Made by a program: the position numbers and the translations under genes. Under the pieces are notes generated by a model. It had not been told where the DNA came from, did no database searches, and saw only the letters and a program-made list of their open reading frames with translations. Shown here in pieces: positions 18,562 to 27,429 of a stretch of 64,000 nt of DNA. Position 1 is the stretch's first letter; every line of letters starts with the position of its first letter. Source of the DNA: Myxococcales bacterium (GTDB taxonomy: Bacteria > Myxococcota > UBA796 > SXON01); assembly GCA_009692585.1 (NCBI GenBank), contig SHYX01000006.1:100354-164353 (forward strand), read 5' to 3'.

Positions 18562-19153
18562 TGTTGAGCTCCTCGCCGGCCTGGGAGAGGACGGCGTAAA
18601 CGGATTCCAGACGCTGGGAGAGCTCGCTCGGGCTGACGCCGGAGCTGAGCTGAAAGCGAATCGAGGCGAGTTCGAGGACGGCCGAGTGGAGCTTGACCTC
18701 CACGCTGGCCAGGTTGGGGGCCCGGTCCTTCTCCCCGTAGACCTGCCAATGCTGGCGGCACGACGACAACCGGTCGTTCCAATCAGGCGTCAGCGCCCCC
18801 CCCTCCGCCAGGGTCTTGCGCATCTCGTCCGAAAGTCCGATGAGAACGGTGCGGGCGCGCCGGAGCTCGTCCGAGCGCTCGACGTGCACCGACGTCGTCC
18901 AGCCGCTGTGCTGGGAGGGGACCGTAAACGGCCGTGTGACCGGCTCCCACCAGAAGAAGAGGACCAGCCCCAGGCAGAGCAGGGCCATCGGCGCGGGCAG
19001 GGCCTGCAAGAAACTCGGGCGCTCATCTTCGTCCTCGGGCCAATCGTCGGCGCGAGCCCGGATGCCCGGCCAGGGGCATCGGCACACCCGACAAACGGGC
19101 GCCGGGACCAGATTGGTCGTCCGGCAGAGCGGACATTCCCACTCGGTCCTCAT
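18554..19153 (-). CDS. Zinc-ribbon single-pass membrane protein inside the bcs operon
   Basis: I do not recognise this 199 aa protein as any named Bcs subunit. It begins MRTEWECPLCRTTNLVPAPVCRVC, two CxxC pairs that should bind zinc. An acidic stretch (DDWPEDEDE) and one transmembrane helix follow (PAPMALLCLGLVLFFWWEP, about residues 53-71). The remaining ~120 aa are helical and probably periplasmic. Its ATG overlaps the bcsA stop (ATGA) and its end overlaps bcsB, so it is translated between the two core subunits of the synthase. A structural or regulatory role in the BcsA-BcsB complex is inferred from position only. Confidence 0.8.
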   Translation of the reverse strand: MRTEWECPLCRTTNLVPAPVCRVCRCPWPGIRARADDWPEDEDERPSFLQALPAPMALLCLGLVLFFWWEPVTRPFTVPSQHSGWTTSVHVERSDELRRARTVLIGLSDEMRKTLAEGGALTPDWNDRLSSCRQHWQVYGEKDRAPNLASVEVKLHSAVLELASIRFQLSSGVSPSELSQRLESVYAVLSQAGEELNNA

Positions 19154-21246
19154 GCGTCCGCCTGCTGCTCGTCGTCGCGCAGGCTCAGCACCAGCGCGCG
19201 CCACGGCGCGTAGACCACCGTCAGCAGCGACTGCAGCGGGTGCTGGCTCAGCGGGCGATGCGTCCACGAGTCAGCCTCGGAGAACATCAGCTCCACCAGC
19301 GTTGCCTCCTGATCGCGCGTCAGCTCCTTGAACTCGACCCGCAGTTCGGCCTCTCCCTGGGTAACAAAGCGCCTGACCACCACACCCGAGACGCCGCGGA
19401 TCGCGGAGAACCCGCCCTCCACGTCGACCATGACCTCCTTGGCGTCGAGCGGAAAGCTGGGCAGGCGCAGGCGGACGCCGCCCTCGCTCATGTCGATGGT
19501 CTCGCCCACCATGAGCCCGAGCTCTGGACGGTCGGGCACCGTCACCCGCACCAGGTGCTCACGCCGCACCCGCCACGTCCGACGACGCTGGGGTCGTTCC
19601 AGGGCCACCATCACCGCCGCGGACAGGATCGCGAGGTTGTAGAGATTCCACAGCGCCGTCACCACCAGCGTTCCCCGCTCTTCCGGGTAGAGCTCCCACC
19701 GGGCCGGGGTGACGATGAGCCCGGCGACGCAAAGCAGCAGCAGGAGAAGGTTCGGCGCCGCGTGCCGCAGGTCGTACGAGGCTCGATCGAGCTGGCTGCC
19801 CTTCACCGTGACGTTGAAGCTGCCACTTCGAGGAGCGATGAACGCCATCGTCGTGACCACGGCCGTATACGGCGCCAGGGACGTCTCGTACACCTCGGCC
19901 CAGAAGGCATGCCGGACCGAGCGCGACACCGCGAGCCCGCCGATGAGGCTCAGGAAGATGTGCGGTATGCCGTACGCGATGACCTCCCATGGGTTGGCAC
20001 GCAGCGGGTGAACGCCGAAGAGCAGGAACAGCGTGGGCGCGGTGAGGTACACCATCCGCGGGATGCCGAACTGGAAGTGTTGAATCGCGTTGAGGTAGTT
20101 GAGCCGCTGCGCCCAGGTCAGGCCCCGCTTGAACAGCGGATTGTCAAGGCGGAGGATCTGGGTCATCCCGCGTGCCCAGCGCATCCGCTGCGCAACGTGG
20201 AAGGCGTAGCGCTCCGTGGCCAGCCCGGCCGCTTGGGGAATGTCCAGGTAGGCGGAGCGCCAACCCTCCGCGTGGAGCCGCAACGAGGTGTGCGCGTCCT
20301 CGGTGACGGTCTCCACGGCGATACCGCCCACGCTCTCGATCGCCGACCGCCGCAGGACCGCGCAGCTCCCGCAGAAAAAGGCCGAATTCCAGAAGTCGTT
20401 CCCGATCTGGACGGCGTGGTAGAACATCTCCTGCTCGGGAGGGACGACGCCCTCCAGCCAGAGGTTTCGTTCGAAGGGATCAGGATTGTAGAAGTGGTGA
20501 GGGGTCTGGACCAGCCCGCACCGCGGGTCGTCCACCAGAAATCCCATGGTGAGGCGGAGAAAGCTGCGCACGGGCACGTGGTCGCAATCGAAGACGGCGA
20601 TGTACTCGCCGGTGGTCACCTTCAGCGCCGCGTTGATGTTCCCCGCCTTGGCGTGCCGGTTGTCCCCGCGCGTGAGGTACTGCACCCCCAGCTCGGCCGC
20701 GAGGGCCTTCATCTCCGGGCGCCGTCCGTCGTCGAGCACGTAGACCGCCTTGCGCGGCCAGTCGATGGCGCGGGCGCCGATGATGGTCCGCCGGACGATC
20801 TCGACACCCTCGTTGAACGTGGGAATGTAGACGTCCACGCTCGGGAGCACCTCGTCGGCCGGGAGCGGCCGCGGCACCCGCGGCTGCATGATCGAGGTCT
20901 GGAAATAGCCCAGGATCAGGACGCCGACGCCGTACATCTCCGCGGCGTACAATAGGAGGCTGAGCACGGTGTCGGCGGGGTTGTCGAGTGCCAGCGTCGC
21001 GAGCCCACGCCATACGACGTACCGCACCGACATACACACGCTCAGCAGCGCCACCGCCAGGCGCCAGTTCGGGAGTCGCCGCAGCGTCCACACCGAAACC
21101 GCCATCACCACCGCGGAGATGATGGCATGAGACCGCAACGGCAGCTCCGCGAACGCAAAGATACATGCTGGAAGCAAAGAGAATACCACGCACGCCGCAA
21201 GCAACACCGGTGACGCGACAGCCTCTCGCATGAGGCGATCGATCAT
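19150..21246 (-). CDS. bcsA: Cellulose synthase catalytic subunit BcsA with PilZ domain
   Basis: 698 aa inner-membrane family 2 glycosyltransferase that polymerises UDP-glucose into beta-1,4-glucan and extrudes it. The catalytic motifs are all present: DDG at about 172-174, DCD at 220-222, TED at 315-317 and QRMRW at 353-357. The C-terminal PilZ domain has RRRTWRVRREH followed by DMSEGG, the RxxxR and D/NxSxxG c-di-GMP-binding pattern, so activity should be c-di-GMP dependent. I chose the ATG at 21244-21246 because it directly precedes the first hydrophobic segment and lies about 60 nt downstream of a good promoter (21315-21343). The frame stays open to a GTG at 21381, but that would place the promoter inside the gene. 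Confidence 0.94.
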   Translation of the reverse strand: MIDRLMREAVASPVLLAACVVFSLLPACIFAFAELPLRSHAIISAVVMAVSVWTLRRLPNWRLAVALLSVCMSVRYVVWRGLATLALDNPADTVLSLLLYAAEMYGVGVLILGYFQTSIMQPRVPRPLPADEVLPSVDVYIPTFNEGVEIVRRTIIGARAIDWPRKAVYVLDDGRRPEMKALAAELGVQYLTRGDNRHAKAGNINAALKVTTGEYIAVFDCDHVPVRSFLRLTMGFLVDDPRCGLVQTPHHFYNPDPFERNLWLEGVVPPEQEMFYHAVQIGNDFWNSAFFCGSCAVLRRSAIESVGGIAVETVTEDAHTSLRLHAEGWRSAYLDIPQAAGLATERYAFHVAQRMRWARGMTQILRLDNPLFKRGLTWAQRLNYLNAIQHFQFGIPRMVYLTAPTLFLLFGVHPLRANPWEVIAYGIPHIFLSLIGGLAVSRSVRHAFWAEVYETSLAPYTAVVTTMAFIAPRSGSFNVTVKGSQLDRASYDLRHAAPNLLLLLLCVAGLIVTPARWELYPEERGTLVVTALWNLYNLAILSAAVMVALERPQRRRTWRVRREHLVRVTVPDRPELGLMVGETIDMSEGGVRLRLPSFPLDAKEVMVDVEGGFSAIRGVSGVVVRRFVTQGEAELRVEFKELTRDQEATLVELMFSEADSWTHRPLSQHPLQSLLTVVYAPWRALVLSLRDDEQQADA

Positions 21247-21314
21247 GGCCGCGACGGGCGACCACGCGGACTGCTGGGGCTTGAGAGTATCCAATGCTGG
21301 GGCTGACGAGTGGA

Positions 21315-21343
21315 ACAATATGGAGGGCTGCCGGCGAAGTAAA
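21315..21343 (-). promoter_or_regulatory. Sigma-70-like promoter for the bcs operon
   Basis: On the minus strand, TTTACT (21338-21343) and TATTGT (21315-21320) are separated by exactly 17 bp. They lie in an unusually AT-rich patch for this genome. Transcription would start near 21308, leaving about 60 nt of leader before the bcsA ATG. Confidence 0.5.
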
Positions 21344-21464
21344 GTGTGGCAGCCTGCCTCAGCGTTTCGGACGCGGACCACTATCGTGATACGGTGGGGA
21401 TCATCGTGCAGTCCCTGCGAGTTCGATTACCGTCGTCAGACGCCGCCCGGCCGGGCGCACGGCG

Positions 21465-23000
21465 ATGGCGCGCATGACGCACGATTCTGAGGCTCAACCC
21501 GACCGCGATCCGATGATCGGCCGCACGGTCGACGGGCGATATCGCGTGATCTCGGCGCTCGCACGCGGCGGCATGAGTCGCGTCTATCGGGCCGAACAAC
21601 ACCCGCTCGGACGGACGGTCGCGCTGAAGGTAATGGCGGTTTCAGGTGACGACGATCAAGAGGCCGAGTTCCGTCGCCGCTTCCAGCTCGAAGCGTCGGT
21701 CAGCGCGCGGCTGACGCACCCCAACACGGTGCGCGTATTCGATCACGGCGCCGTCGGCGACGAGCTCCTGTACATCGCGATGGAGTACCTGGACGGGCGC
21801 ACGCTCCACCAGGTCATCAAGGCCGAAGCACCGTTGTCCGCGACGCGGGTGGTCAACCTGGCCCGGCAGATGTGCGGCTCGTTGCGTGAGGCCCACTCCC
21901 TCAGCCTCATCCACCGCGATCTCAAACCGGCCAACGTGGTGCTGATGCGTCACGGGGACGACGAGGACTTCGTCAAGGTTCTCGATTTCGGGCTCGTCAA
22001 ACACCTTCGCACCAACGACGAACTGACCGGAGTGGATGCGGTCGTCGGTTCGCCGTCGTTCATGTCACCCGAGCAGATCCGGGCCGAACGCCTCGACGGG
22101 CGTACCGACATCTACTCCCTGGGGGTGATCCTCTACGCGTGCGTCGCGGGGAAACCCCCGTTTGTGGCTGATACATCGGTGGGCGTGCTGCTCGCCCACC
22201 TGAATCACGAGCCCCCGACGCTCAACCAGAACACGCCCGCCCTCCTGGAGAGCCCCAGCCTGCAATGGGTGATCCTCACCTGCCTCGCCAAGAACGCCGC
22301 CGACCGCTTCGCCGACATCGACGAGGTCATTCGCGCCCTCCGCATCTGCGAGGCCGAGTTGCGGGGAGAGGCGTGGAGCCCGTCGAAGTTGTCGGCGGGA
22401 CGAATCGTACGGGAGGAAGCGCGGGCATCCCGCCCGGCCCGAGCTGCCGTACCGGCAGAGCCCAGCGGCTCGACGATCATCTCGGCCATCCGCAGCCGTC
22501 GAGTTCCGCTCCTGGCGGCGACCGGGGCCTTTGCCGGGCTCGCGACCATGGGTGCGCTGGTGCTCACCCTGGTGCTCGGGGTGTGGGCGTGGAAACAGCG
22601 TACGGCGGACCCGGTAGCGGCGCCCGCGACGCCTGCAGTGGCGGTCCCGGCCGCCCCGTTCGGTCCGGTCCGGCTCTCGAGCGTCCCCGACGGAGCGCGG
22701 CTCACCCGCGGTGGGGTCGCGTTGGGCGTCGCGCCGCTGGACCTGGCGATCCCCCAGGGCGAAGTCTGGGAGGTGAGCGTCGAGGCCGACGGCTACGCGG
22801 CCACCGCGATCAGGGTACCCTGGGATGCCAGGCGCCAGGAGGTGATCCTCCGCCCCGACCCGGCGCCCGCGCGTGCCAGGCCGACCATCGCCCGCAAGGA
22901 CGACCCGGTGCCCGTGGCACCTGCGGAGCCGGAGCCAGTCGCCGCGCCCCCGGCCGGGTCGCGCTCCACCGGCGACCTGAAGGACCCGTGGTCGCCGTGA
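21465..23000 (+). CDS. Hanks-type Ser/Thr protein kinase with transmembrane helix and PEGA domain
   Basis: 511 aa. The cytoplasmic kinase domain (about residues 25-290) has a glycine loop in ALARGGMSRVY, ATP-anchoring Lys in VALKVM (K55), catalytic HRDLKPANV (D152), DFG (D174) and SPEQIRAERLDGRTDIYSLG, so it should be active. A Pro/Ala linker and one transmembrane helix (about 349-375) follow. An extracytoplasmic PEGA domain (about 400-470) carries VRLSSVPDGARLTRGG and EVSVEADGYAA. The start at 21465 is an ATG; a second ATG lies three codons on. It heads a tight seven-gene operon, so it probably senses or regulates the envelope proteins encoded downstream. Confidence 0.93.
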   Translation: MARMTHDSEAQPDRDPMIGRTVDGRYRVISALARGGMSRVYRAEQHPLGRTVALKVMAVSGDDDQEAEFRRRFQLEASVSARLTHPNTVRVFDHGAVGDELLYIAMEYLDGRTLHQVIKAEAPLSATRVVNLARQMCGSLREAHSLSLIHRDLKPANVVLMRHGDDEDFVKVLDFGLVKHLRTNDELTGVDAVVGSPSFMSPEQIRAERLDGRTDIYSLGVILYACVAGKPPFVADTSVGVLLAHLNHEPPTLNQNTPALLESPSLQWVILTCLAKNAADRFADIDEVIRALRICEAELRGEAWSPSKLSAGRIVREEARASRPARAAVPAEPSGSTIISAIRSRRVPLLAATGAFAGLATMGALVLTLVLGVWAWKQRTADPVAAPATPAVAVPAAPFGPVRLSSVPDGARLTRGGVALGVAPLDLAIPQGEVWEVSVEADGYAATAIRVPWDARRQEVILRPDPAPARARPTIARKDDPVPVAPAEPEPVAAPPAGSRSTGDLKDPWSP

Positions 23001-23719
23001 GCCTCTTCGCGGTTGCGTTGTGGTGCACCGCCCAGGCGGCGGGCGGCGACGACGCGCGCGCCCGGGAGCTCTATGAAAACGGCGCCATCCTGTACGAGGA
23101 AGGCCGCTACGAAGACGCTGTCGTCGCGTTCGAACAGGCCTACCGCCTCAGCGGCCGTCCGGCGCTCCTGTTCAACATCGCCAACGCGTTGGAACGGGCG
23201 GGTCGGTGGAGCGAGGCTCTCGACGTGCTCTCCCGCTATCGGGCCTACGCCGCCGCGGACGAGCGGGAGACCCTGGATCGGCGCATCACCAACCTCGAGC
23301 GCCGGATCGCCGAGACCAGGTCCACGGTCAGGCCAGAGCCCGCCCCGGACAAGGTGCGCTCCGCCACGCCGATTCCCTCTCTCCCCACGATGACGTCGCC
23401 GTTCCTGCGACCGCTGCCGCTGACGCTCGCCGGCGGCGGCGTGGTGTCGCTCGGGGCCAGCGCCCTCTTCGGGGGCATCGCGCTCGGCGCGCACGACGAC
23501 GCCTCGACCGGCTGCGCCCGAGACCTGGGCGGCGCCCTCCGTTGCAATGAGACCGCATCCACCGCGCTCGCAGACGAGGCGGGGACCGCGCTGGCCGCCG
23601 ACGTCCTGCTTGGGGTCGGAGTGGTCGGGCTCGGGGCCGGCCTGGGGCTGGCGCTGTTCGGCGAGGGCGGCGTCATCTCCCTCGGCCCCGGCTACGTGCT
23701 GGCGGGGGGGGAGTTCTGA
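22997..23719 (+). CDS. Secreted TPR protein with C-terminal hydrophobic segments
   Basis: 240 aa. The start is a GTG that overlaps the kinase stop (GTGA); another GTG three codons earlier is possible. The N-terminus SLFAVALWCTAQAAGG is a signal peptide. Two or three TPR-like repeats follow (ARELYENGAILYEEGRYEDAVVAF, then ALLFNIANALERAGRWSEAL). A Glu/Arg coiled segment and a Pro-rich linker lead to two Gly/Ala-rich hydrophobic segments with a Cys pair between them (TGCARDLGGALRCNE). Secreted TPR proteins next to PEGA kinases are common in myxobacteria. Its function is unknown; it probably assembles a complex with the neighbours. Confidence 0.82.
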   Translation: MSLFAVALWCTAQAAGGDDARARELYENGAILYEEGRYEDAVVAFEQAYRLSGRPALLFNIANALERAGRWSEALDVLSRYRAYAAADERETLDRRITNLERRIAETRSTVRPEPAPDKVRSATPIPSLPTMTSPFLRPLPLTLAGGGVVSLGASALFGGIALGAHDDASTGCARDLGGALRCNETASTALADEAGTALAADVLLGVGVVGLGAGLGLALFGEGGVISLGPGYVLAGGEF

Positions 23720-25137
23720 TGCTGATGGGGATGCTGGCCCTGGGCGCGTGCAGCTTCGGCGTGACCGACTGGACGGCGTGCGACAGCCCCGCCCAATGCC
23801 GCGAGGCCTTCGGCTTCGGCCACACCTGCGGCGATACCGGTTTCTGCGTGGCCGTCGCCGACGAGCCCCGATGCGAAGCAACGTGGCCGGAAGACCTGCT
23901 GCTCCGCCCCGAGGAGTACGCCGACGTCCTGGTGGTCGGCAGCCTCTTCGATCACAGCACCGACCTTCCCGAGCTCCTTTCCGCGCGCCTCGCCGTCAAG
24001 CAGGCCGACGAGAGCGACGGCGTGGACGGCCGCACCGTCGGGCTGGTGCAGTGCAGCTACCAGGAGGACTTCCAGCGCGACGGACTCACCGCCGACGAGG
24101 CGGCGCTGGCGATGGCCGACCACCTCGTTTCGCTTGGCGCCTACGCGATCGTGGGGCCGGCCACCTCCGGCGTCACCGAGGCCGTTTATAATGGCGTCGC
24201 GATACGTCCGCTGTTCATCTCCCCCTCCGCCACGAGCCCGGCGCTGACCTACCTGGACGCGCCCGATCGGCCCGCCGGCGGGGCTGGATTGTTGTGGCGC
24301 ACGGCACCACCCGACTCCCTCCAAGGCAAGGTGCTCGCTGACCAGGTGGCCGCCGCCTTGGGCACCGACGACCAGCACATCGCGCTGGTGTACCAGCTCG
24401 GACCCTACGGCGAGGGGCTGGCCCAGGTGTTCGTGGAGAACTGGGCCAGCGTCACCCACATCGTCGACCGCCTGCCCTACGAAAACGACACCCAACGCGC
24501 CAGCGCCGCCAGCGCGGCCGCGGACGCCACCTACGCCGCCATCGTCTTCATCTCCAGCGATCTTCCCGACGTCAGCTCCTTCCTGGCCAGCCTCGCCGCC
24601 GACGGCGATGTGCCCAACACGCCGATCTTCCTGGCCGACGCCGCCCGCGACGCCGAACTCCTCTCCGACACCGTCGACACCGACGCCGAAGCGCTGTGGC
24701 CGAACATCAGGATCACGTCGCCGGCGGTGCCGTCCGGCAACCAGTATGACGCCTTTGCCGCGGCGTACTCCGGGGCGTTCGACGGAAAGTCGGCCAGCGA
24801 CTCCTCCTACGCGGCCTACGCCTACGACGCCGCGTGGCTGACCCTGTACGGTGCGTCGTGGGCGCTCGCCGAGGGCCTCCCGATCACCTCGGCGGACGCC
24901 GCGGCGGGTCTGCGTCACCTCAGCGACAAGGCCGCCGACCGCATCGAACTCGGTCCCGTCGACTGGAATCGCGCGCAGGCCGCCTTCGCCGAGTACGGAG
25001 CCATCGACGCCGTGGGCGCGTCCGGCGAGCTCGATTTCGACCCCGAGACCGAAGAAACGGCCGGGCCCATCGAGGTGTGGGGGATCCGGAACGACGGCGA
25101 GCCCGAGTTCTACGTCACGGCGCTCGTGGCGCCGTGA
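23719..25137 (+). CDS. Lipoprotein related to ABC-type branched-chain amino acid binding proteins
   Basis: 472 aa. The leader MLMGMLALGAC is a lipoprotein signal. A small Cys-rich module (about residues 18-55) precedes a periplasmic-binding fold of the Leu/Ile/Val-receptor type. It shows VGSLFDHSTDLPELLSARLAVKQA, GAYAIVGPATSGVTEAVYNGVAIRPLFISPSATSP, and a late YDAAWLTLYGASWAL segment as in Peripla_BP_6 proteins. No ABC permease or ATPase is nearby, so it is likelier a sensor or ligand-binding receptor than a transporter component. The start codon overlaps the previous stop by one base (TGATG). Confidence 0.87.
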   Translation: MLMGMLALGACSFGVTDWTACDSPAQCREAFGFGHTCGDTGFCVAVADEPRCEATWPEDLLLRPEEYADVLVVGSLFDHSTDLPELLSARLAVKQADESDGVDGRTVGLVQCSYQEDFQRDGLTADEAALAMADHLVSLGAYAIVGPATSGVTEAVYNGVAIRPLFISPSATSPALTYLDAPDRPAGGAGLLWRTAPPDSLQGKVLADQVAAALGTDDQHIALVYQLGPYGEGLAQVFVENWASVTHIVDRLPYENDTQRASAASAAADATYAAIVFISSDLPDVSSFLASLAADGDVPNTPIFLADAARDAELLSDTVDTDAEALWPNIRITSPAVPSGNQYDAFAAAYSGAFDGKSASDSSYAAYAYDAAWLTLYGASWALAEGLPITSADAAAGLRHLSDKAADRIELGPVDWNRAQAAFAEYGAIDAVGASGELDFDPETEETAGPIEVWGIRNDGEPEFYVTALVAP

Positions 25138-25769
25138 TCGGCCGGTGGGCGCTCTCTGGCGCGCTCGGCTGTGCCGTCGACTCCGCGACCGCGCTCAAGG
25201 CCGGCCTGCGCGACCGCGATTGTTCGGCGATCGTCGAGAGCGGTGTGAAGGACCAGTGCCTGGTGGAGCTGGTGCAGTGTGAGGCCATCGTCGGCGCCCG
25301 CGCGCGCGCGGAGTGCGCCTTCCGCGACGCCGAAGCCACCGGGAACGCCGCTCGCTGCGTGGATGCCGGCGAGTGGGTGGACGACTGCCGGATGCACCTG
25401 TGGACCGCGTCGTTTGGGGACTGGGCGCCCGCGGACGCCGGGCCGGGTCAGGCCGACGACCTGGCCGCCCGTGAGCTCGTCCGGTTTGGTTTTTCGACGG
25501 CCGATCCTCGCCCGTGGTCGGCCTGGTATCGCTGGCTCCTTGGTCGCTCCCGCCCGCTGGACCGAGATGCCTGTAGAACCATCGCCGACCCCGCGCGGTC
25601 CGAAGCGTGCCTGAAGACCGGCCTCGCCTACTATGACGACCTGCTGAACATGGCGCGCGACCGTAAGCTCTACCCGTGCGATGGCAGCTCGCTCCCAGCG
25701 GTGCTGGAGCACGCCCCGGACGCCGAACTCGACGCCCTGGTTGCCCGCCGGACCGACCTGTGTCCCTGA
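25134..25769 (+). CDS. Cys-containing predicted lipoprotein, unknown function
   Basis: 211 aa. The GTG start overlaps the previous stop (GTGA). The N-terminus VIGRWALSGALGC fits a very short lipoprotein leader. Several spaced cysteines follow in SAIVESGVKDQCLVELVQC and CAFRDAEATGNAARC, a pattern shared with the next gene, so the two may be diverged paralogues with disulfide-bonded helical repeats. I recognise no family. It belongs to the kinase operon. Confidence 0.72.
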   Translation: MIGRWALSGALGCAVDSATALKAGLRDRDCSAIVESGVKDQCLVELVQCEAIVGARARAECAFRDAEATGNAARCVDAGEWVDDCRMHLWTASFGDWAPADAGPGQADDLAARELVRFGFSTADPRPWSAWYRWLLGRSRPLDRDACRTIADPARSEACLKTGLAYYDDLLNMARDRKLYPCDGSSLPAVLEHAPDAELDALVARRTDLCP

Positions 25770-26575
25770 TGCTCAGTCTGTGGATGGCCTGCCCGGCGTC
25801 CGAAGCCGACGCGTGGCAGACCGCGACCCAGAGCGGGCTCGCTCTGCCGGCCGCGCTCGCGGCCTGCGAGGACACCGGAACGCGCGCCGGGGCCTGCGCC
25901 GCCGAAGTCTTAAGAGGCCAGCACGGGGCCACCACCGCCGACTGCGCCAAAATCCAGAGCCCCACCTGGCGCGCCGAGTGTTCGTTCGCCGTCGCCGAAC
26001 GGCACGCCCGCGCGCATCAGCGGTCGCAGGCGCTGGTCGCCTGCGGCCAGGCGGGCCGGTACTACCACGAGTGTATCTACCACGCGTGGACCTACGACAT
26101 CCAAGGCTCGATCAAGGGAGGCGGGCGCGCTGCCGCCGAAATCGACACCGGTCGGGCGCTCGTCGCCTATTGGGGTCAGCTCCAGACCGTCGGCGGTGAC
26201 GCCACCCGCCAGATCTGGCTCGACTGGTGGTTCTTCACGCTCAATCGGAACCAGCCCGCCGACCTGGGGGACTGCGACGGCCTCCGCGACGCCGAAGGGG
26301 TGATGTGTCGCGATGGTACGCTGGCGTTCGTGGAGCGAGCAGTCGCGACGACGCTCGGCGAGCCCGTGCTGTCCGCGCGACGAAAAAGCCGCGTGTGCCG
26401 GGGTAGCATCGAGGACGTCGAGGCCCAGTTCCCGAATCTGTATCGGGCCGACGACACCATGCGCGAGCGCGCGCTCGCGGGCCGCGCCCGGGGGTGCACG
26501 CCGAGCCCCGTGGCGGGCGGGGGCCGGCCGTGGAACCCAATCTTCCTGGAGCACCGCCGATGGCTCGCTGGCTAG
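25769..26575 (+). CDS. Cys-rich predicted lipoprotein, likely paralogue of the preceding gene
   Basis: 268 aa. The ATG start shares a base with the previous stop (TGATG). The leader MLSLWMAC is short. Repeated Cys-spaced helices (ACEDTGTRAGACAAE, DCAKIQSPTWRAECSFAVAERHA, CGQAGRYYHECIYHAW) resemble those of 25134-25769. A Trp-rich segment (IWLDWWFFTLNRN) lies in the middle. No known family is recognised. Its tight coupling suggests the product acts with the upstream binding protein and kinase in the envelope. Confidence 0.75.
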   Translation: MLSLWMACPASEADAWQTATQSGLALPAALAACEDTGTRAGACAAEVLRGQHGATTADCAKIQSPTWRAECSFAVAERHARAHQRSQALVACGQAGRYYHECIYHAWTYDIQGSIKGGGRAAAEIDTGRALVAYWGQLQTVGGDATRQIWLDWWFFTLNRNQPADLGDCDGLRDAEGVMCRDGTLAFVERAVATTLGEPVLSARRKSRVCRGSIEDVEAQFPNLYRADDTMRERALAGRARGCTPSPVAGGGRPWNPIFLEHRRWLAG

Positions 26576-27429
26576 CGGCGTGGCTGCTCCTCGCGGGATG
26601 CGGGCTCTTCGCGGCGAGGTGGGTCATCCGTCCGGTCCAGGACACCTGGTCGCTCGTGGCCGCGGGTCGTGGGGGGACGCTGCTGCTCGCTCACTACTCC
26701 GTCGCCAACACGGGCCTCTTCGCCGACCAACTCACCACGCGTGTCGTCCTGCTCCGGCCCGACGCCGCGCCGCTCGTCCACCGCGCCATCAGCGGCCCGG
26801 CGACGATTGACGACCGCGGGGTACACGCGCCCGCCGATCGTTTCGAACAGGGAGAGGAGGGCTGGGACGCTCGCGTCGACGGCGTCGCGCTGCGGCTGCG
26901 CGCTCAGGTCCGGGGTGCCGGTGGCCCCTGCCCGCCGACCGTCGGCACCCTGTCCGGGGTGTTGGAGTTCCCCGATGCCAGTGCAAGCAGCGAAGGAGCC
27001 CGCCTGGCCGGACCCGCGCTGGTGGTGCGGACCCACTACGAGGGCGGGCCGGTCGCGAGTGGCGCGTTGTACGCCATCGACCAGACCGGCGCGATCGTGA
27101 TCGACAATCTCTCCACCTGTCCCGGTGCCGTCGTGCTCGATGGGCGCGCCGTCGCGGTCGAGTCTCCCTGGATCAGCCCGACGCCGGAGGACTCCTTCAC
27201 CCTCACCCTCGCCGGACACCACGTCAGGGTCGAGCTCCAGCAGCGCGTTCGAGACGAGCCCGCGTTCGACGGGACCTTGCTCGCCGAGGCGTGGCTGGCC
27301 CGCGCCGCCGGGTACCGCGAGCCCCACGTGCGGTCTCAGCTGGTCCGGGTGCGGGTGGATGACCGGCGCCCGTGGCACGGCGTCCTCCTGCTCCGAGACA
27401 ATTCGGGATCGGTTAACCGCGAGCCATGA
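26560..27429 (+). CDS. Predicted lipoprotein, beta-rich
   Basis: 289 aa. The start ATG lies 16 nt inside the previous gene; MARWLAAWLLLAGC is a clear lipoprotein leader. The mature part is rich in Val/Thr strands (HYSVANTGLFADQLTTRVVLLRPD, RLRAQVRGAGG, SFTLTLAGHHVRVELQQRVRDE) and looks like a lipocalin-like or jelly-roll beta domain. I cannot name the family. It is the sixth gene of the kinase operon and overlaps the next gene by ATGA. Confidence 0.75.
   Translation: MARWLAAWLLLAGCGLFAARWVIRPVQDTWSLVAAGRGGTLLLAHYSVANTGLFADQLTTRVVLLRPDAAPLVHRAISGPATIDDRGVHAPADRFEQGEEGWDARVDGVALRLRAQVRGAGGPCPPTVGTLSGVLEFPDASASSEGARLAGPALVVRTHYEGGPVASGALYAIDQTGAIVIDNLSTCPGAVVLDGRAVAVESPWISPTPEDSFTLTLAGHHVRVELQQRVRDEPAFDGTLLAEAWLARAAGYREPHVRSQLVRVRVDDRRPWHGVLLLRDNSGSVNREP

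Noticed and set aside
23719..25137. ABC amino-acid transporter operon
   Set aside because: Only a binding-protein-like gene is present. No permease or ATPase lies in the operon, so transport is not supported.
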